Positions 16,925 to 24,397 of a stretch of 64,000 nucleotides of DNA are shown one piece after another (the stretch's first letter is position 1; each line of letters opens with the position of its first letter). The notes beneath the pieces are model-generated. The model was not told where the DNA came from. It did not search any database and worked only from the letters and a program-made list of their open reading frames with translations. A program made the position numbers and the translations under genes. The DNA lies in NCBI RefSeq assembly GCF_021474425.1, contig NZ_JAKEIP010000014.1, forward strand, positions 1 through 64,000, given 5' to 3'. The stretch is from Streptomyces muensis. GTDB lineage: Bacteria > Actinomycetota > Actinomycetes > Streptomycetales > Streptomycetaceae.

Positions 16925-18433
16925 GTGCTCACGGCCCTCGTCCTGCTCCCCACCGCCATGGCGGCCCTCCTGCTGTGCGTGCCGCGCGGCGCGCCCCGCA
17001 CGCTGTTCCTGACGGCCTGGGCGGCGACCACCGCCGCCGAACTGGTCCTGACGGTGATCGTCTGGACGGGATACCGGGCGGGCGACGGCATGCAGTACGA
17101 GACGCGGGCCCGCTGGATCCCCAGCGCCGGCATCAGCTACCACGTCGGAGTCGACGGCCTGTCCCTGCCCCTGGTGGCCGTCACCTGCGTGCTGTTCCTC
17201 GCCTGCGCCGCGTACGCCTGGCGCCAGACCCGTCGGCCCAGGGAGTTCGTGGCCCTGTTCCTGTTCCTGCAGACCACCTGCCTCGGTCTGTTCGTCGCCC
17301 TCGACCTGATCCTGTTCTTCGTCTTCTTCGACCTGTCCATCGTGGCGATGTACTTCATCATCGCCGGGTGGGGCCACAAGGGCGCCGCCCGCGCGGCACT
17401 GAAGTTCTTCCTCTACACCTTCATCGGCTCCCTCGCCCTCCTGCTCGGCTTCATCGGCCTGTACCTGGCCGCCGACCCGCACACCTTCGACATCATCGAG
17501 CTGACCGACGCCGACCCCCTGGCCGGACGCGCGACGTACGGCGCCCTCGTCCTCCTCGCCATCGCCGTCGGACTGGCGGTCAAGACCCCGACCGTGCCCT
17601 TCCACACCTGGCTGCCGCCCGCGCACACGGACGCCCCGGCCGCCGGGTCGGCGATCCTGGCCGGGGTGCTGCTGAAGATGGGGACGTACGGTTTCCTGCG
17701 CATCGCCATGCCCGTGCTGCCCGACGCCTGGCGCGAGTACGCCCTCGTCCTCGTCGTCGTCGGCGTGGTCTCCGTGCTCTACGGCGCGCTGGTCGCCCTC
17801 GCCCAGACCGACTTCAAACGGATGGTCGCCTACACCTCCGTCAACCACATGGGCTACATCATCCTGGCCATCGGGGCGGCCGGGGCGGTCGGCGCGGACC
17901 AGGAGGAGGCCCGCCGCCTGGCCGTCACCGGCTCGGTCTTCCAGATGGTCAGTCACGGGCTGCTGACCGGTGCGCTGTTCCTGCTGTCCGGCGTGCTGTA
18001 CGAGCGGGGGCGCACGTACGAGATGTCCGCGTACTCCGGTGTGGCCGGGCGGGCGCCGGTGTTCGCCGCGCTGACCGGCGTCGCCGCCTTCGCCTCGCTG
18101 GGGCTGCCGGGGTTCTCCGGCTTCATCGCCGAGTTCCAGATCCTCACCGGGAGCCTGGGCCCGCAGCCGGTGGCGACCGGCCTTGCCGTGCTCGGGATCC
18201 TGCTCACGGCCGGCCTGTTCCTGCGCGCCCTGCAACAGGTCTTCCTCGGACCGCTGCGGCTGCCGGTCGCCGCGCCCGGCACCGACCGGCCGTTCCCGGA
18301 CATCCGTCTCCACGAAGGACTCGCGATCGTCCCGCTGCTGGCCCTGGGCGTCGTCCTCGGCCTCGCCCCCCGGTTCGTCCTCGACGTCATCGAGCCCGCC
18401 TCGCGCACCGTGCTGGAGCTGCTGGCGCGATGA
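16925..18433 (+). CDS. nuoM: NADH-quinone oxidoreductase subunit M-like (NuoM)
   Basis: 502 residues with about fourteen helices. NuoM hallmarks are ISYHVGVDGLSLPLV near the N-terminus, FVFFDLSIVAMYFIIAGWG (helix 5; here the family glutamate EGxLIPMYxxIG is aspartate), KTPTVPFHTWLPPAHTDAP (helix 7 Lys), and DFKRMVAYTSVNHMGYI. The GTG start lies five bases after the nuoL stop; an in-frame opening further upstream lacks family similarity. It should be one of three antiporter-like pumps of the operon. Confidence 0.92.
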   Translation: MLTALVLLPTAMAALLLCVPRGAPRTLFLTAWAATTAAELVLTVIVWTGYRAGDGMQYETRARWIPSAGISYHVGVDGLSLPLVAVTCVLFLACAAYAWRQTRRPREFVALFLFLQTTCLGLFVALDLILFFVFFDLSIVAMYFIIAGWGHKGAARAALKFFLYTFIGSLALLLGFIGLYLAADPHTFDIIELTDADPLAGRATYGALVLLAIAVGLAVKTPTVPFHTWLPPAHTDAPAAGSAILAGVLLKMGTYGFLRIAMPVLPDAWREYALVLVVVGVVSVLYGALVALAQTDFKRMVAYTSVNHMGYIILAIGAAGAVGADQEEARRLAVTGSVFQMVSHGLLTGALFLLSGVLYERGRTYEMSAYSGVAGRAPVFAALTGVAAFASLGLPGFSGFIAEFQILTGSLGPQPVATGLAVLGILLTAGLFLRALQQVFLGPLRLPVAAPGTDRPFPDIRLHEGLAIVPLLALGVVLGLAPRFVLDVIEPASRTVLELLAR

Positions 18434-19860
18434 ACGAGATGACCGGCATGAACGAGAACCCCCTCGACCTCCTGCCCGAGGTGCTGCTCGCCGCGTCGGC
18501 CGTGCTCGGTCTGCTGCTCGGGGCGTGGCTGCCGCGCCGTCGGCAGTGGCTGACCGGAGCGCTGGCGTTCGTGGCCTGCGCCGCGGGGATCGTGGCAGCC
18601 GCCGTCGCCGCGGCCGGCCCCGTGGAGACGGCCTTCGGTGAGTCCTTCGCCCTGGACACGCTCACCGCCACCAGCCGGATCGTCATCCTCGGCGCCACGC
18701 TGCTCGTCCTCGCGCTCGCCATGCCGCGCCTGTACGCCGACCCGCGCGAGACGGAGTTCTACGTCCTGCTCCAACTCGCCTCCGCGGGCGCCCTGATGAT
18801 GGCCGGAGCCCAGGACCTGCTCCTCCTCGCCGCCGGTTACCTGCTGGCCAGCGTGCCCGCCTACGCGCTCGCCGGGTTCCGCAAGGACGGCCCCGGCACC
18901 GAGGCGGCACTGAAGTACTACGTCGTGGGCGCACTGCTCGGCGTCGTGATGCTCGCCGGCGTCACCGTCCTCCTCGCCGCCGGGCGGACCACGTCGTACG
19001 CGACGCTGCGCACCGAACTCGCCGAGGCGCCGCCGGGACTCGTCGCGGCCGGCACGCTCGCCCTGCTCGCCGGGGTCCTGTTCAAGGCCGGCGCCGTGCC
19101 CGGCCACTTCTGGGTGCCGGACACCGTCCAGGGCAGCTCGGCGCCGGTCGCCGCCTTCCTCACCACCGTCCCCAAGATCGGCGCCCTGGCGGCGTTCCAC
19201 CGGCTCGCCGCCGTGCCGCTCGCGGACGCCGGCCTGCCGTGGGCCGACCTGGTGGCGGTGCTCTCGGTCGCCTCGATGACGTTGGGCAACCTGGCCGCCT
19301 TCTTCCAGCAGGACGTCAAACGGCTCCTCGCGTACTCCACGATCAGCCAGGTCGGCTACCTCCTGCTGCCCGTGGCCGTCGCCGGCCGCACCGACCTCGA
19401 CCAGGAGGCCCTGCTGTACTACCTGGCCGGGTACGCGCTGACCAACCTCGGAGCCTTCGCCGTCGTCTGCGCACTCCCCGACGCCCACACCATCGACGAC
19501 TACCGCGGCCTGGCCCGGACGCACCCGGCCCTCCTGGCCTCGCTAGTCGTCTGCCTGCTGGGCCTGGTGGGCACGCCGCCGACCGCCGTCTTCCTCGGCA
19601 AACTGGAAGCCTTCAGCGCCGCCTTCGACGGCGGCTACGCATGGCTCGCGGTCGTCGCGGCCGTCAACACGGTGGCCTCCCTCTTCTACTACCTGCGCTG
19701 GATCGCCCCGGCCTTCCTCGCGCGCGGCCCCTCGGACACCTCCCGTACGACATCGGGGACGACCGCCGCGGTCGCCTACGGAGCGGCCACGGGTTCCGTC
19801 GTGCTCGGGCTGCTCGGCGGCACCGTCCTGGACGCGCTGAGCGGTCCGCTCGCGCGGTGA
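18430..19860 (+). CDS. nuoN: NADH-quinone oxidoreductase subunit N-like (NuoN)
   Basis: 476 residues with about fourteen helices. It carries the antiporter-family motifs GVLFKAGAVPGHFWVPDTVQ (helix 7 Lys region), KRLLAYSTISQVGYLLL, and LVGTPPTAVFLGK near the end, as expected for NuoN. The segment with the helix 5 glutamate is altered. The ATG overlaps nuoM (ATGA). It is the last gene of the operon; about 90 bases later a gene with its own strong ribosome site begins. No nuoC, E, F, G or I is present on either strand. Confidence 0.9.
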   Translation: MNEMTGMNENPLDLLPEVLLAASAVLGLLLGAWLPRRRQWLTGALAFVACAAGIVAAAVAAAGPVETAFGESFALDTLTATSRIVILGATLLVLALAMPRLYADPRETEFYVLLQLASAGALMMAGAQDLLLLAAGYLLASVPAYALAGFRKDGPGTEAALKYYVVGALLGVVMLAGVTVLLAAGRTTSYATLRTELAEAPPGLVAAGTLALLAGVLFKAGAVPGHFWVPDTVQGSSAPVAAFLTTVPKIGALAAFHRLAAVPLADAGLPWADLVAVLSVASMTLGNLAAFFQQDVKRLLAYSTISQVGYLLLPVAVAGRTDLDQEALLYYLAGYALTNLGAFAVVCALPDAHTIDDYRGLARTHPALLASLVVCLLGLVGTPPTAVFLGKLEAFSAAFDGGYAWLAVVAAVNTVASLFYYLRWIAPAFLARGPSDTSRTTSGTTAAVAYGAATGSVVLGLLGGTVLDALSGPLAR

Positions 19861-19949
19861 CCGGCAGGGTGCGCGTCATCGCTGCTGAGCAGGGGTACGC
19901 GTACGGTGTCCGTTCTGCGTCTTCTTGGGCCGGGCTCAAGGAGGTTCCC

Positions 19950-20342
19950 ATGACCGAACATGCCAACATCGCCGTGTTCAGGCGCGCCATGGACGCCTTC
20001 TCCGCAGGGGACATGGACGCTCTGGCGGAGGTGTTCCACCCGGACGTGCGGTGGCACATCTCCGGCCGGTCCCCGCTGGCGGGCGACTTCCAGGGCCGTG
20101 ACGCCACCTTCGCCACGTTCGTGCTCGATTTCCGGTTGTCCGGCGGCACCTACCGCCCGCAGCTCCACGATGTGCTGGCCAATGACGCGCACACCGTCGC
20201 CCTGCTGCATGCGACGGCGTCGCGCGACGGAAAGAAGCTCGACATGGACTACGTCATCGTGTTCCACATCAGCGACGGAAGGATCACCGAGGGCTGGGAG
20301 CTGTGGGCCGACCAGCGGGCGTTCGACGCCTTCTGGTCGTAG
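19950..20342 (+). CDS. SnoaL-like/NTF2-fold protein
   Basis: 130 residues with the NTF2-like pattern: an N-terminal helix pair (VFRRAMDAFSAGDMDALAEV), FHPDVRWHISG, then beta strands with DYVIVFHISDGRITEGWELW at the end. This fold covers ketosteroid-isomerase-like enzymes, polyketide cyclases and ligand-binding proteins of unknown role. AAGGAGG precedes the ATG. It follows nuoN in the same direction but has its own ribosome site and no obvious functional link. Confidence 0.8.
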   Translation: MTEHANIAVFRRAMDAFSAGDMDALAEVFHPDVRWHISGRSPLAGDFQGRDATFATFVLDFRLSGGTYRPQLHDVLANDAHTVALLHATASRDGKKLDMDYVIVFHISDGRITEGWELWADQRAFDAFWS

Positions 20343-20390
20343 CGAACGCCGCCTGGGAAAGCGTCCGGACGCAGCCGCCCGGCCGCCGTT

Positions 20391-20412
20391 CTAAGAAGCG
20401 GCTTAGTAGTAT
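20391..20412 (+). promoter_or_regulatory. Inverted-repeat operator overlapping a leaderless promoter
   Basis: CTAAG-aagcgg-CTTAG (20391-20406) is a perfect inverted repeat. It continues into TAGTAT (20407-20412), a good -10 element exactly six bases before the ATG at 20419, so the transcript is predicted to be leaderless. The reverse complement reads CTACTAAGCCGC, close to sequences before the NlpC/P60 gene (27017-27031) and the BlaI gene (28424-28435). A BlaI-family repressor is therefore a candidate. Confidence 0.5.
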
Positions 20413-20418
20413 GTCGGC

Positions 20419-20901
20419 ATGGCGAGTGCGAGCAGGCGGATGCGTGTGGGCGGGGCCTTCGGGTACCTCCTGCTGGTCGCCGTGCTCACGTTCGGTGTGT
20501 TCGCCATGCACACGATGGGGCATCCGGAGCACTCGTCCGGCTCGGGAGCGGACGGCGCCCTGCATTCCGTCGCCGGCGGGCACCAGGGCGACATGACCGA
20601 GAGCGCTGCCGGCACTCACGGCACTCACGGCACCCGAACGTCCGCCGAGGCTGCGGCCATGGCGGACCATGAGGCGGTTTCACCGGCCGCGCCGTCGGTG
20701 GACGAGCCCGTGATCACCATGGACGTGATGTCCGTGTGCGTGGCGGTGCTCACCGGATGGCTGCTCTGGCTCTTCCTGGGTGCGGCGGCTCGCCGGAAGG
20801 AGCGGCTGACGGCCCTGCTCGCCCGGGCGATGGCCGCGCTGCCTCCCCTCCCGCCACCCCCCAGACCTCTCCTCGCTCAGCTGTCGGTCCTGCGGATATA
20901 G
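20419..20901 (+). CDS. Small two-helix membrane protein, DUF6153-like
   Basis: 160 residues. Helix 1 is at about residues 12-30 (GYLLLVAVLTFGVFAMHTMG), helix 2 at about 100-120 (VCVAVLTGWLLWLFLG). The loop is rich in His, Met and Gly (HPEHSS, GGHQGDM, GTHGTHGT). A Pro-rich tail (PPLPPPPRPLL) leads to the terminal LSVLRI. The short DUF305 gene follows 93 bases later in the same direction, probably in one transcript. The tail LRI and the bases around the stop (GGATATAGGCCGTACCC) resemble those of the gene at 23894. Function unknown; a metal-handling membrane partner is plausible. Confidence 0.6.
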   Translation: MASASRRMRVGGAFGYLLLVAVLTFGVFAMHTMGHPEHSSGSGADGALHSVAGGHQGDMTESAAGTHGTHGTRTSAEAAAMADHEAVSPAAPSVDEPVITMDVMSVCVAVLTGWLLWLFLGAAARRKERLTALLARAMAALPPLPPPPRPLLAQLSVLRI

Positions 20902-20994
20902 GCCGTACCCGCGGCGCGGGCTCCGTCATGCCCGCGCACACCGCGTGTACCGCCCCATTCACCGACAGCACCGATCAAGCGAGGTACCACGCAC

Positions 20995-21708
20995 ATGACC
21001 GCCCACAACACCGCCCACCACCCTGCCCCGCGGCGCCGTCTTCGTCGCCGTATGGCCATCGTGAGCACCGTCGCGGCAGGCGGGCTGCTGCTCGCCGCCT
21101 GCGGCGGGGACGGCATGGAGGGCATGGACCACGGGAGCGGCAGCTCCGCCTCCGCCACGTCCACCCCGACGGCGGGGGACGACGCGGCGGCCGGCGCCTT
21201 CAACGACGCGGACGTCACGTTCGCGCAGATGATGATCCCGCACCACGAGCAGGCCCTGGAGATGTCCCGGCTGGCGGACGGCCGGGCCTCCGACGCGGAG
21301 GTCAAGACCCTGGTCGCGGACATCGAGAAGGCCCAGGATCCCGAGATCCAGACCATGAAGTCCTGGCTGAAGGCCTGGGGCAAGCCGGAGTCCGCCCAGG
21401 AGAGCATGCCCGGCATGGACCACGGGTCCGGCGGAATGGATCACGGGTCGGACGGAACGGACCAGGGGTCCGGGATGCCCGGGATGATGTCCGAGCAGGA
21501 CATGCAGAAGCTCCAGGCCGCCAAGGGCACCGAGTTCGACCGGATGTTCGCGGAGATGATGATCGAGCACCACGAGGGCGCGATCACCATGGCGGAGGAC
21601 GAGCAGAAGAACGGCCGTGACGCCGCGGCCAAGAAGCTCGCGGCCGACGTCGTGAAGACCCAGTCCGCCGAGGTCGAGAAGTTCAAGAAGATCCTCGACC
21701 GGCTCTGA
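20995..21708 (+). CDS. DUF305 lipoprotein
   Basis: 237 residues. An Arg-rich N-terminus and a hydrophobic stretch end in the lipobox LLAAC (about residue 36), so the mature protein is a membrane-anchored exoprotein. DUF305 follows as two similar halves, each with a motif of the form FxxMMIxHHExAxxMA: FAQMMIPHHEQALEMS and FAEMMIEHHEGAITMA. Between them is a Met/His/Gly linker (GMDHGSGGMDHGSDG). The paired His and Met residues suggest metal binding, and DUF305 genes often sit near copper genes. That link is known for the family; the exact ligand is not. Confidence 0.9.
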   Translation: MTAHNTAHHPAPRRRLRRRMAIVSTVAAGGLLLAACGGDGMEGMDHGSGSSASATSTPTAGDDAAAGAFNDADVTFAQMMIPHHEQALEMSRLADGRASDAEVKTLVADIEKAQDPEIQTMKSWLKAWGKPESAQESMPGMDHGSGGMDHGSDGTDQGSGMPGMMSEQDMQKLQAAKGTEFDRMFAEMMIEHHEGAITMAEDEQKNGRDAAAKKLAADVVKTQSAEVEKFKKILDRL

Positions 21709-21725
21709 TCCACCTCACCCCCACT

Positions 21726-21771
21726 GACCGCCCAGGGCTCCCGGGCACGCGCCCGCGGAGCCCGGGCGGTC
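21726..21771 (+). terminator. Hairpin after the DUF305 gene
   Basis: GACCGCCC-A-GGGCTCC pairs with GGAGCCC-GGGCGGTC, a 15-base-pair stem with one bulged A, and the inner CGGGC/GCCCG can extend the pairing. It begins 18 bases after the stop. Confidence 0.75.
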
Positions 21772-21840
21772 ACCTCCCCATGCGCCCACGACCGCGATCG
21801 GCCGACGCCGCTCCGGCGCACCCACACGCTCCGAGGAATC

Positions 21841-22725
21841 ATGAACAAGCGCCCTGCCGCCCTGGCGGCCACTGCCCTGGCTCTCGCCCTCGCCCTGGCG
21901 GCCTGCTCCGAAGGCGGAGGCAGCGGAGGCAGTGAAAACAGCGCGGACTCGACGACAGGCAGCTCCGCGGCCGGGACGACGGTGAGCCACATCCACGGTC
22001 TCGGCCTGGCCCCCGCCGACCAGCGCCTCTACGTCGCCACCCACGAAGGCGTCCACACCCCCGACGCCGACGGGAAGCCCGAGCTGGTGGGCGACAGCAA
22101 GGACGACTTCATGGGCTTCACCCTGGCCGATGACAAGACCTTCTACGCCAGCGGTCACCCGACCTCCGGCGGCAACAAGGGGCTCATCAGGAGCACCGAC
22201 GCGGGCAGGACCTGGAAGTCGCTGTCCCTGTCCGGCGAGGCCGACTTCCACGCACTGGACTTCGCCCACGGCACGGTCTACGGCTACGACTCCACCAACG
22301 GCCTGGTCCGCACGACCAAGGACGGCGTCTCCTGGAAGGACGGGGCCCGGCTCGAAGCCCTCGACATAGCGGTCAGCCCCACCGACCCCGGCGTCATCCT
22401 GGCCACCACGGCCGAGGGGGTCGCCCGAAGCGGCGACGGCGGGAAGACCTTCGCCCCAGGGCAGAAGCCCGCGATGACCTTCCTCTCCTGGAGCACGAAG
22501 GACGCTCTCTACGGCATCGACCCCTCCGGCGGCCTGCACCGCAGTACGGACGGCGGCACCACGTGGAAGAAGGTCTCCGCCGTGCCGGGCGGCCGGCCAC
22601 AGGCACTCACGGCCGTCGCCGCCGAGCACGTCCTGGCCGCCACTCGGACCGGGGTGTTCGAGTCGAAGGACGGCGGCCGGACGTTCGAGAAGCGGATGGC
22701 CGTCACGTCGAGCGGCGGCCACTGA
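21841..22725 (+). CDS. F510_1955-family beta-propeller lipoprotein
   Basis: 294 residues. A signal peptide with lipobox ALAAC is followed by a Ser/Gly-rich linker and a six- to seven-bladed propeller with Asp-box repeats (RSTDAGRTW, RTTKDGVSW, RSGDGGKTF, RSTDGGTTW, ESKDGGRTF). HIHGLGLAPAD marks the start, typical of the F510_1955 family, named a glycosylhydrolase but without demonstrated activity. It lies between a DUF305 lipoprotein and a DUF5134 gene, a set often seen around copper resistance genes. It probably acts outside the membrane; the substrate is unknown. Confidence 0.85.
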   Translation: MNKRPAALAATALALALALAACSEGGGSGGSENSADSTTGSSAAGTTVSHIHGLGLAPADQRLYVATHEGVHTPDADGKPELVGDSKDDFMGFTLADDKTFYASGHPTSGGNKGLIRSTDAGRTWKSLSLSGEADFHALDFAHGTVYGYDSTNGLVRTTKDGVSWKDGARLEALDIAVSPTDPGVILATTAEGVARSGDGGKTFAPGQKPAMTFLSWSTKDALYGIDPSGGLHRSTDGGTTWKKVSAVPGGRPQALTAVAAEHVLAATRTGVFESKDGGRTFEKRMAVTSSGGH

Positions 22726-22801
22726 TCGGTCCGGGCGCCGCGACCCGGGTGTGCGCCGGAGGGACCGCGACGGGCGGTCGTAACGCTCCTCGGAAGGTTC
22801 C

Positions 22802-23707
22802 TCAGACAGCCATCATGACGAGCATGGCGCACATCGTGCCGCCCATGCCGATATGGGCCGTCAGAGCCGCGCCCGGCGACGTGCCCGGCGGGCGGCGCCG
22901 GCTCCGGTTGCCCCCTGCCGCATGGCGCCTGGTCGCTCCCGGCCGGGCCCGGTCCCAGACGGAGAGGGCCAGGGAGGCGACGAACACCACGACCGCGTCG
23001 GGCAGGGCGAGCAGCCGCCGTGCCCAACGGCTCCTGTCCGCACCGCGGCCCACACCCGCGCGCCGGTCGGTGCCGCGGACCCGCGCCCACACGGAGGCGA
23101 CGATCGACAGCAGGAAGTACACGGCCAGGGCGACGAGAACGCCCCGCCAGACGGAGGCCGAACCGCTCACCGCGGCGCTCTCGGTGGCCCCGGCCGTCAT
23201 GTCGTGGGCGGTCATCCCCGAGGAGTGGTCCATGCCTTCCGCGCCCCCGGCCGTCCCCGTCATCCCGTGGGCGTCGGCCGCCCCGGCGGATCCGTGCCCG
23301 TGGCCGTGACTCACGCCGGCCATCGAGTGGCCGCCCAGCGCGAGGACCGGACCGGAGTCGGTGCCCGGCATGGCGAGCGTCATGATGACCATGGCGGCGC
23401 TGCCGAGCACGTGATGCGTCCAGCGGCGGCCCTGTCGCCAGCCGTGCAGCCGAGCCTGACGTACGGACAGGGCCACGCTGCCGAGCCCGACGGCGGTGAA
23501 GCCCGTCACCCACCACAGGCTGTGGTCCCCGAAACCGGCCGCCGTAGCCGGCAGGAACATCGCGGCCATGCCACCGGCCATGACGACATCGCCTCCGGCC
23601 GCGAACCGGGCCTCTTTGCTGTCGGCGGCGGCCAGCCGGGCCGCGCTCAGCACGGCCACGAGCGCGGCCACCGAGGCCAGCGTCCAGGTCAAGGCCGGAC
23701 TTCCCAT
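22802..23707 (-). CDS. DUF5134 membrane protein
   Basis: 301 residues with about six helices. A His/Met/Gly-rich loop sits between helices (GHSMAGVSHGHGHG and HGMTG ... MDHSSGMTAHDM). The layout and TAHIGMGGTMCAMLVMMAV at the C-terminus match DUF5134, a family of unknown function. I chose ATG at 23705-23707 over GTG three bases upstream because GGAGGG is then six bases away. It is transcribed towards the beta-propeller gene and divergently from the multicopper oxidase unit. The loop composition suggests copper contact. Confidence 0.85.
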   Translation of the reverse strand: MGSPALTWTLASVAALVAVLSAARLAAADSKEARFAAGGDVVMAGGMAAMFLPATAAGFGDHSLWWVTGFTAVGLGSVALSVRQARLHGWRQGRRWTHHVLGSAAMVIMTLAMPGTDSGPVLALGGHSMAGVSHGHGHGSAGAADAHGMTGTAGGAEGMDHSSGMTAHDMTAGATESAAVSGSASVWRGVLVALAVYFLLSIVASVWARVRGTDRRAGVGRGADRSRWARRLLALPDAVVVFVASLALSVWDRARPGATRRHAAGGNRSRRRPPGTSPGAALTAHIGMGGTMCAMLVMMAV

Positions 23708-23742
23708 CACTGCCCTCCGCTCACTGCCCTCCGCGCCGCTGT

Positions 23743-23766
23743 CTACGGATGTCCTTAGTACGTAGG
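23743..23766 (-). promoter_or_regulatory. Candidate promoter/operator for the DUF5134 gene
   Basis: On the reverse strand CTACGTACTAAGGACATCCG lies about 45 bases before the start codon. It contains TACTAAG, shared with the sites near 20400 and 27020, and the outer arms CTACG and CGTAG form an inverted repeat (23743-23747 and 23761-23765). This may be a BlaI-type site or simply a promoter. Confidence 0.35.
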
Positions 23767-23825
23767 GAGGTCGGGAGGTGTTCAGGAGGGAGTGTTCGGA
23801 AGGGAGTTCTCCTTGAGCCCATGCT

Positions 23826-23840
23826 TACCCCCTACGGGTA
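23826..23840. promoter_or_regulatory. CsoR-type operator before the multicopper oxidase unit
   Basis: TACCCCCTACGGGTA is a TACCC-N5-GGGTA inverted repeat, the same length and spacing as the perfect site at 11638. TATATT (23839-23844) overlaps its right edge and is a good -10 element for the gene at 23894; TTGAGC at 23813 may be the -35. A copper-responsive CsoR repressor is the most likely user because a multicopper oxidase lies downstream. Confidence 0.6.
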
Positions 23841-23893
23841 TATTGGCGGCCAGTCGTCTGACCGGACACTCACCGATCACGCAGAGGCAAGTG

Positions 23894-24301
23894 ATGACAC
23901 GACCGGGAGCTTGGGCGCGTGCTGCCCTCATCGCTCTCCTCGCGGCATTCGCCGTACTGGTTCATCACGAGTCGCCGGCGGTGCCGGTCGGCCCGGCCGC
24001 CTCGCCCGCCGCGCATGTGATGACGCCCGCCGGACACGAAAGTGCCGCGGCACGTGCCGCAGAGCCGATCGCGGCCGCCCTGTCGACGGCGATCAGCGCT
24101 CATGGCCCGGCCTGCGACGGCATGCCCCTGCAGCACTGCTCGACCGCCAGCCTTGAGGTCGTCAAGCTCGCGCCACCCGCTCGGTCCCCGGCGCCGCAGG
24201 ATCCTGCCGCGCACGAGGCGGTCACCTCCGGGGCGACGGCCGCCGGGACGGTGGGCCGGGCGCCCCCGGACCTGTCTGTCCTCTCCCAGTTGCGCATCTA
24301 G
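23894..24301 (+). CDS. DUF6153-family small membrane protein
   Basis: 135 residues. One N-terminal helix (ARAALIALLAAFAVLVHH) is followed by an Ala/Pro/His-containing exoplasmic region with a Cys pair (HGPACDGMPLQHCSTASLE) and the terminus APPDLSVLSQLRI, the typical DUF6153 ending. ATG follows GAGG at six bases. The multicopper oxidase starts 96 bases later in the same direction. Of the four related proteins in the window this is the clearest DUF6153 member. A role in delivering metal to, or assembling, the oxidase is possible but unproven. Confidence 0.75.
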   Translation: MTRPGAWARAALIALLAAFAVLVHHESPAVPVGPAASPAAHVMTPAGHESAAARAAEPIAAALSTAISAHGPACDGMPLQHCSTASLEVVKLAPPARSPAPQDPAAHEAVTSGATAAGTVGRAPPDLSVLSQLRI

Positions 24302-24397
24302 GCCGTGCCCAACGGCTTCCTCGCGCCCCTTTTCCGCGCCGAGGAGCCGTCCCAGCACGCCAACTCCCGTATGCGCACACTGAGATCGAGGACACTC

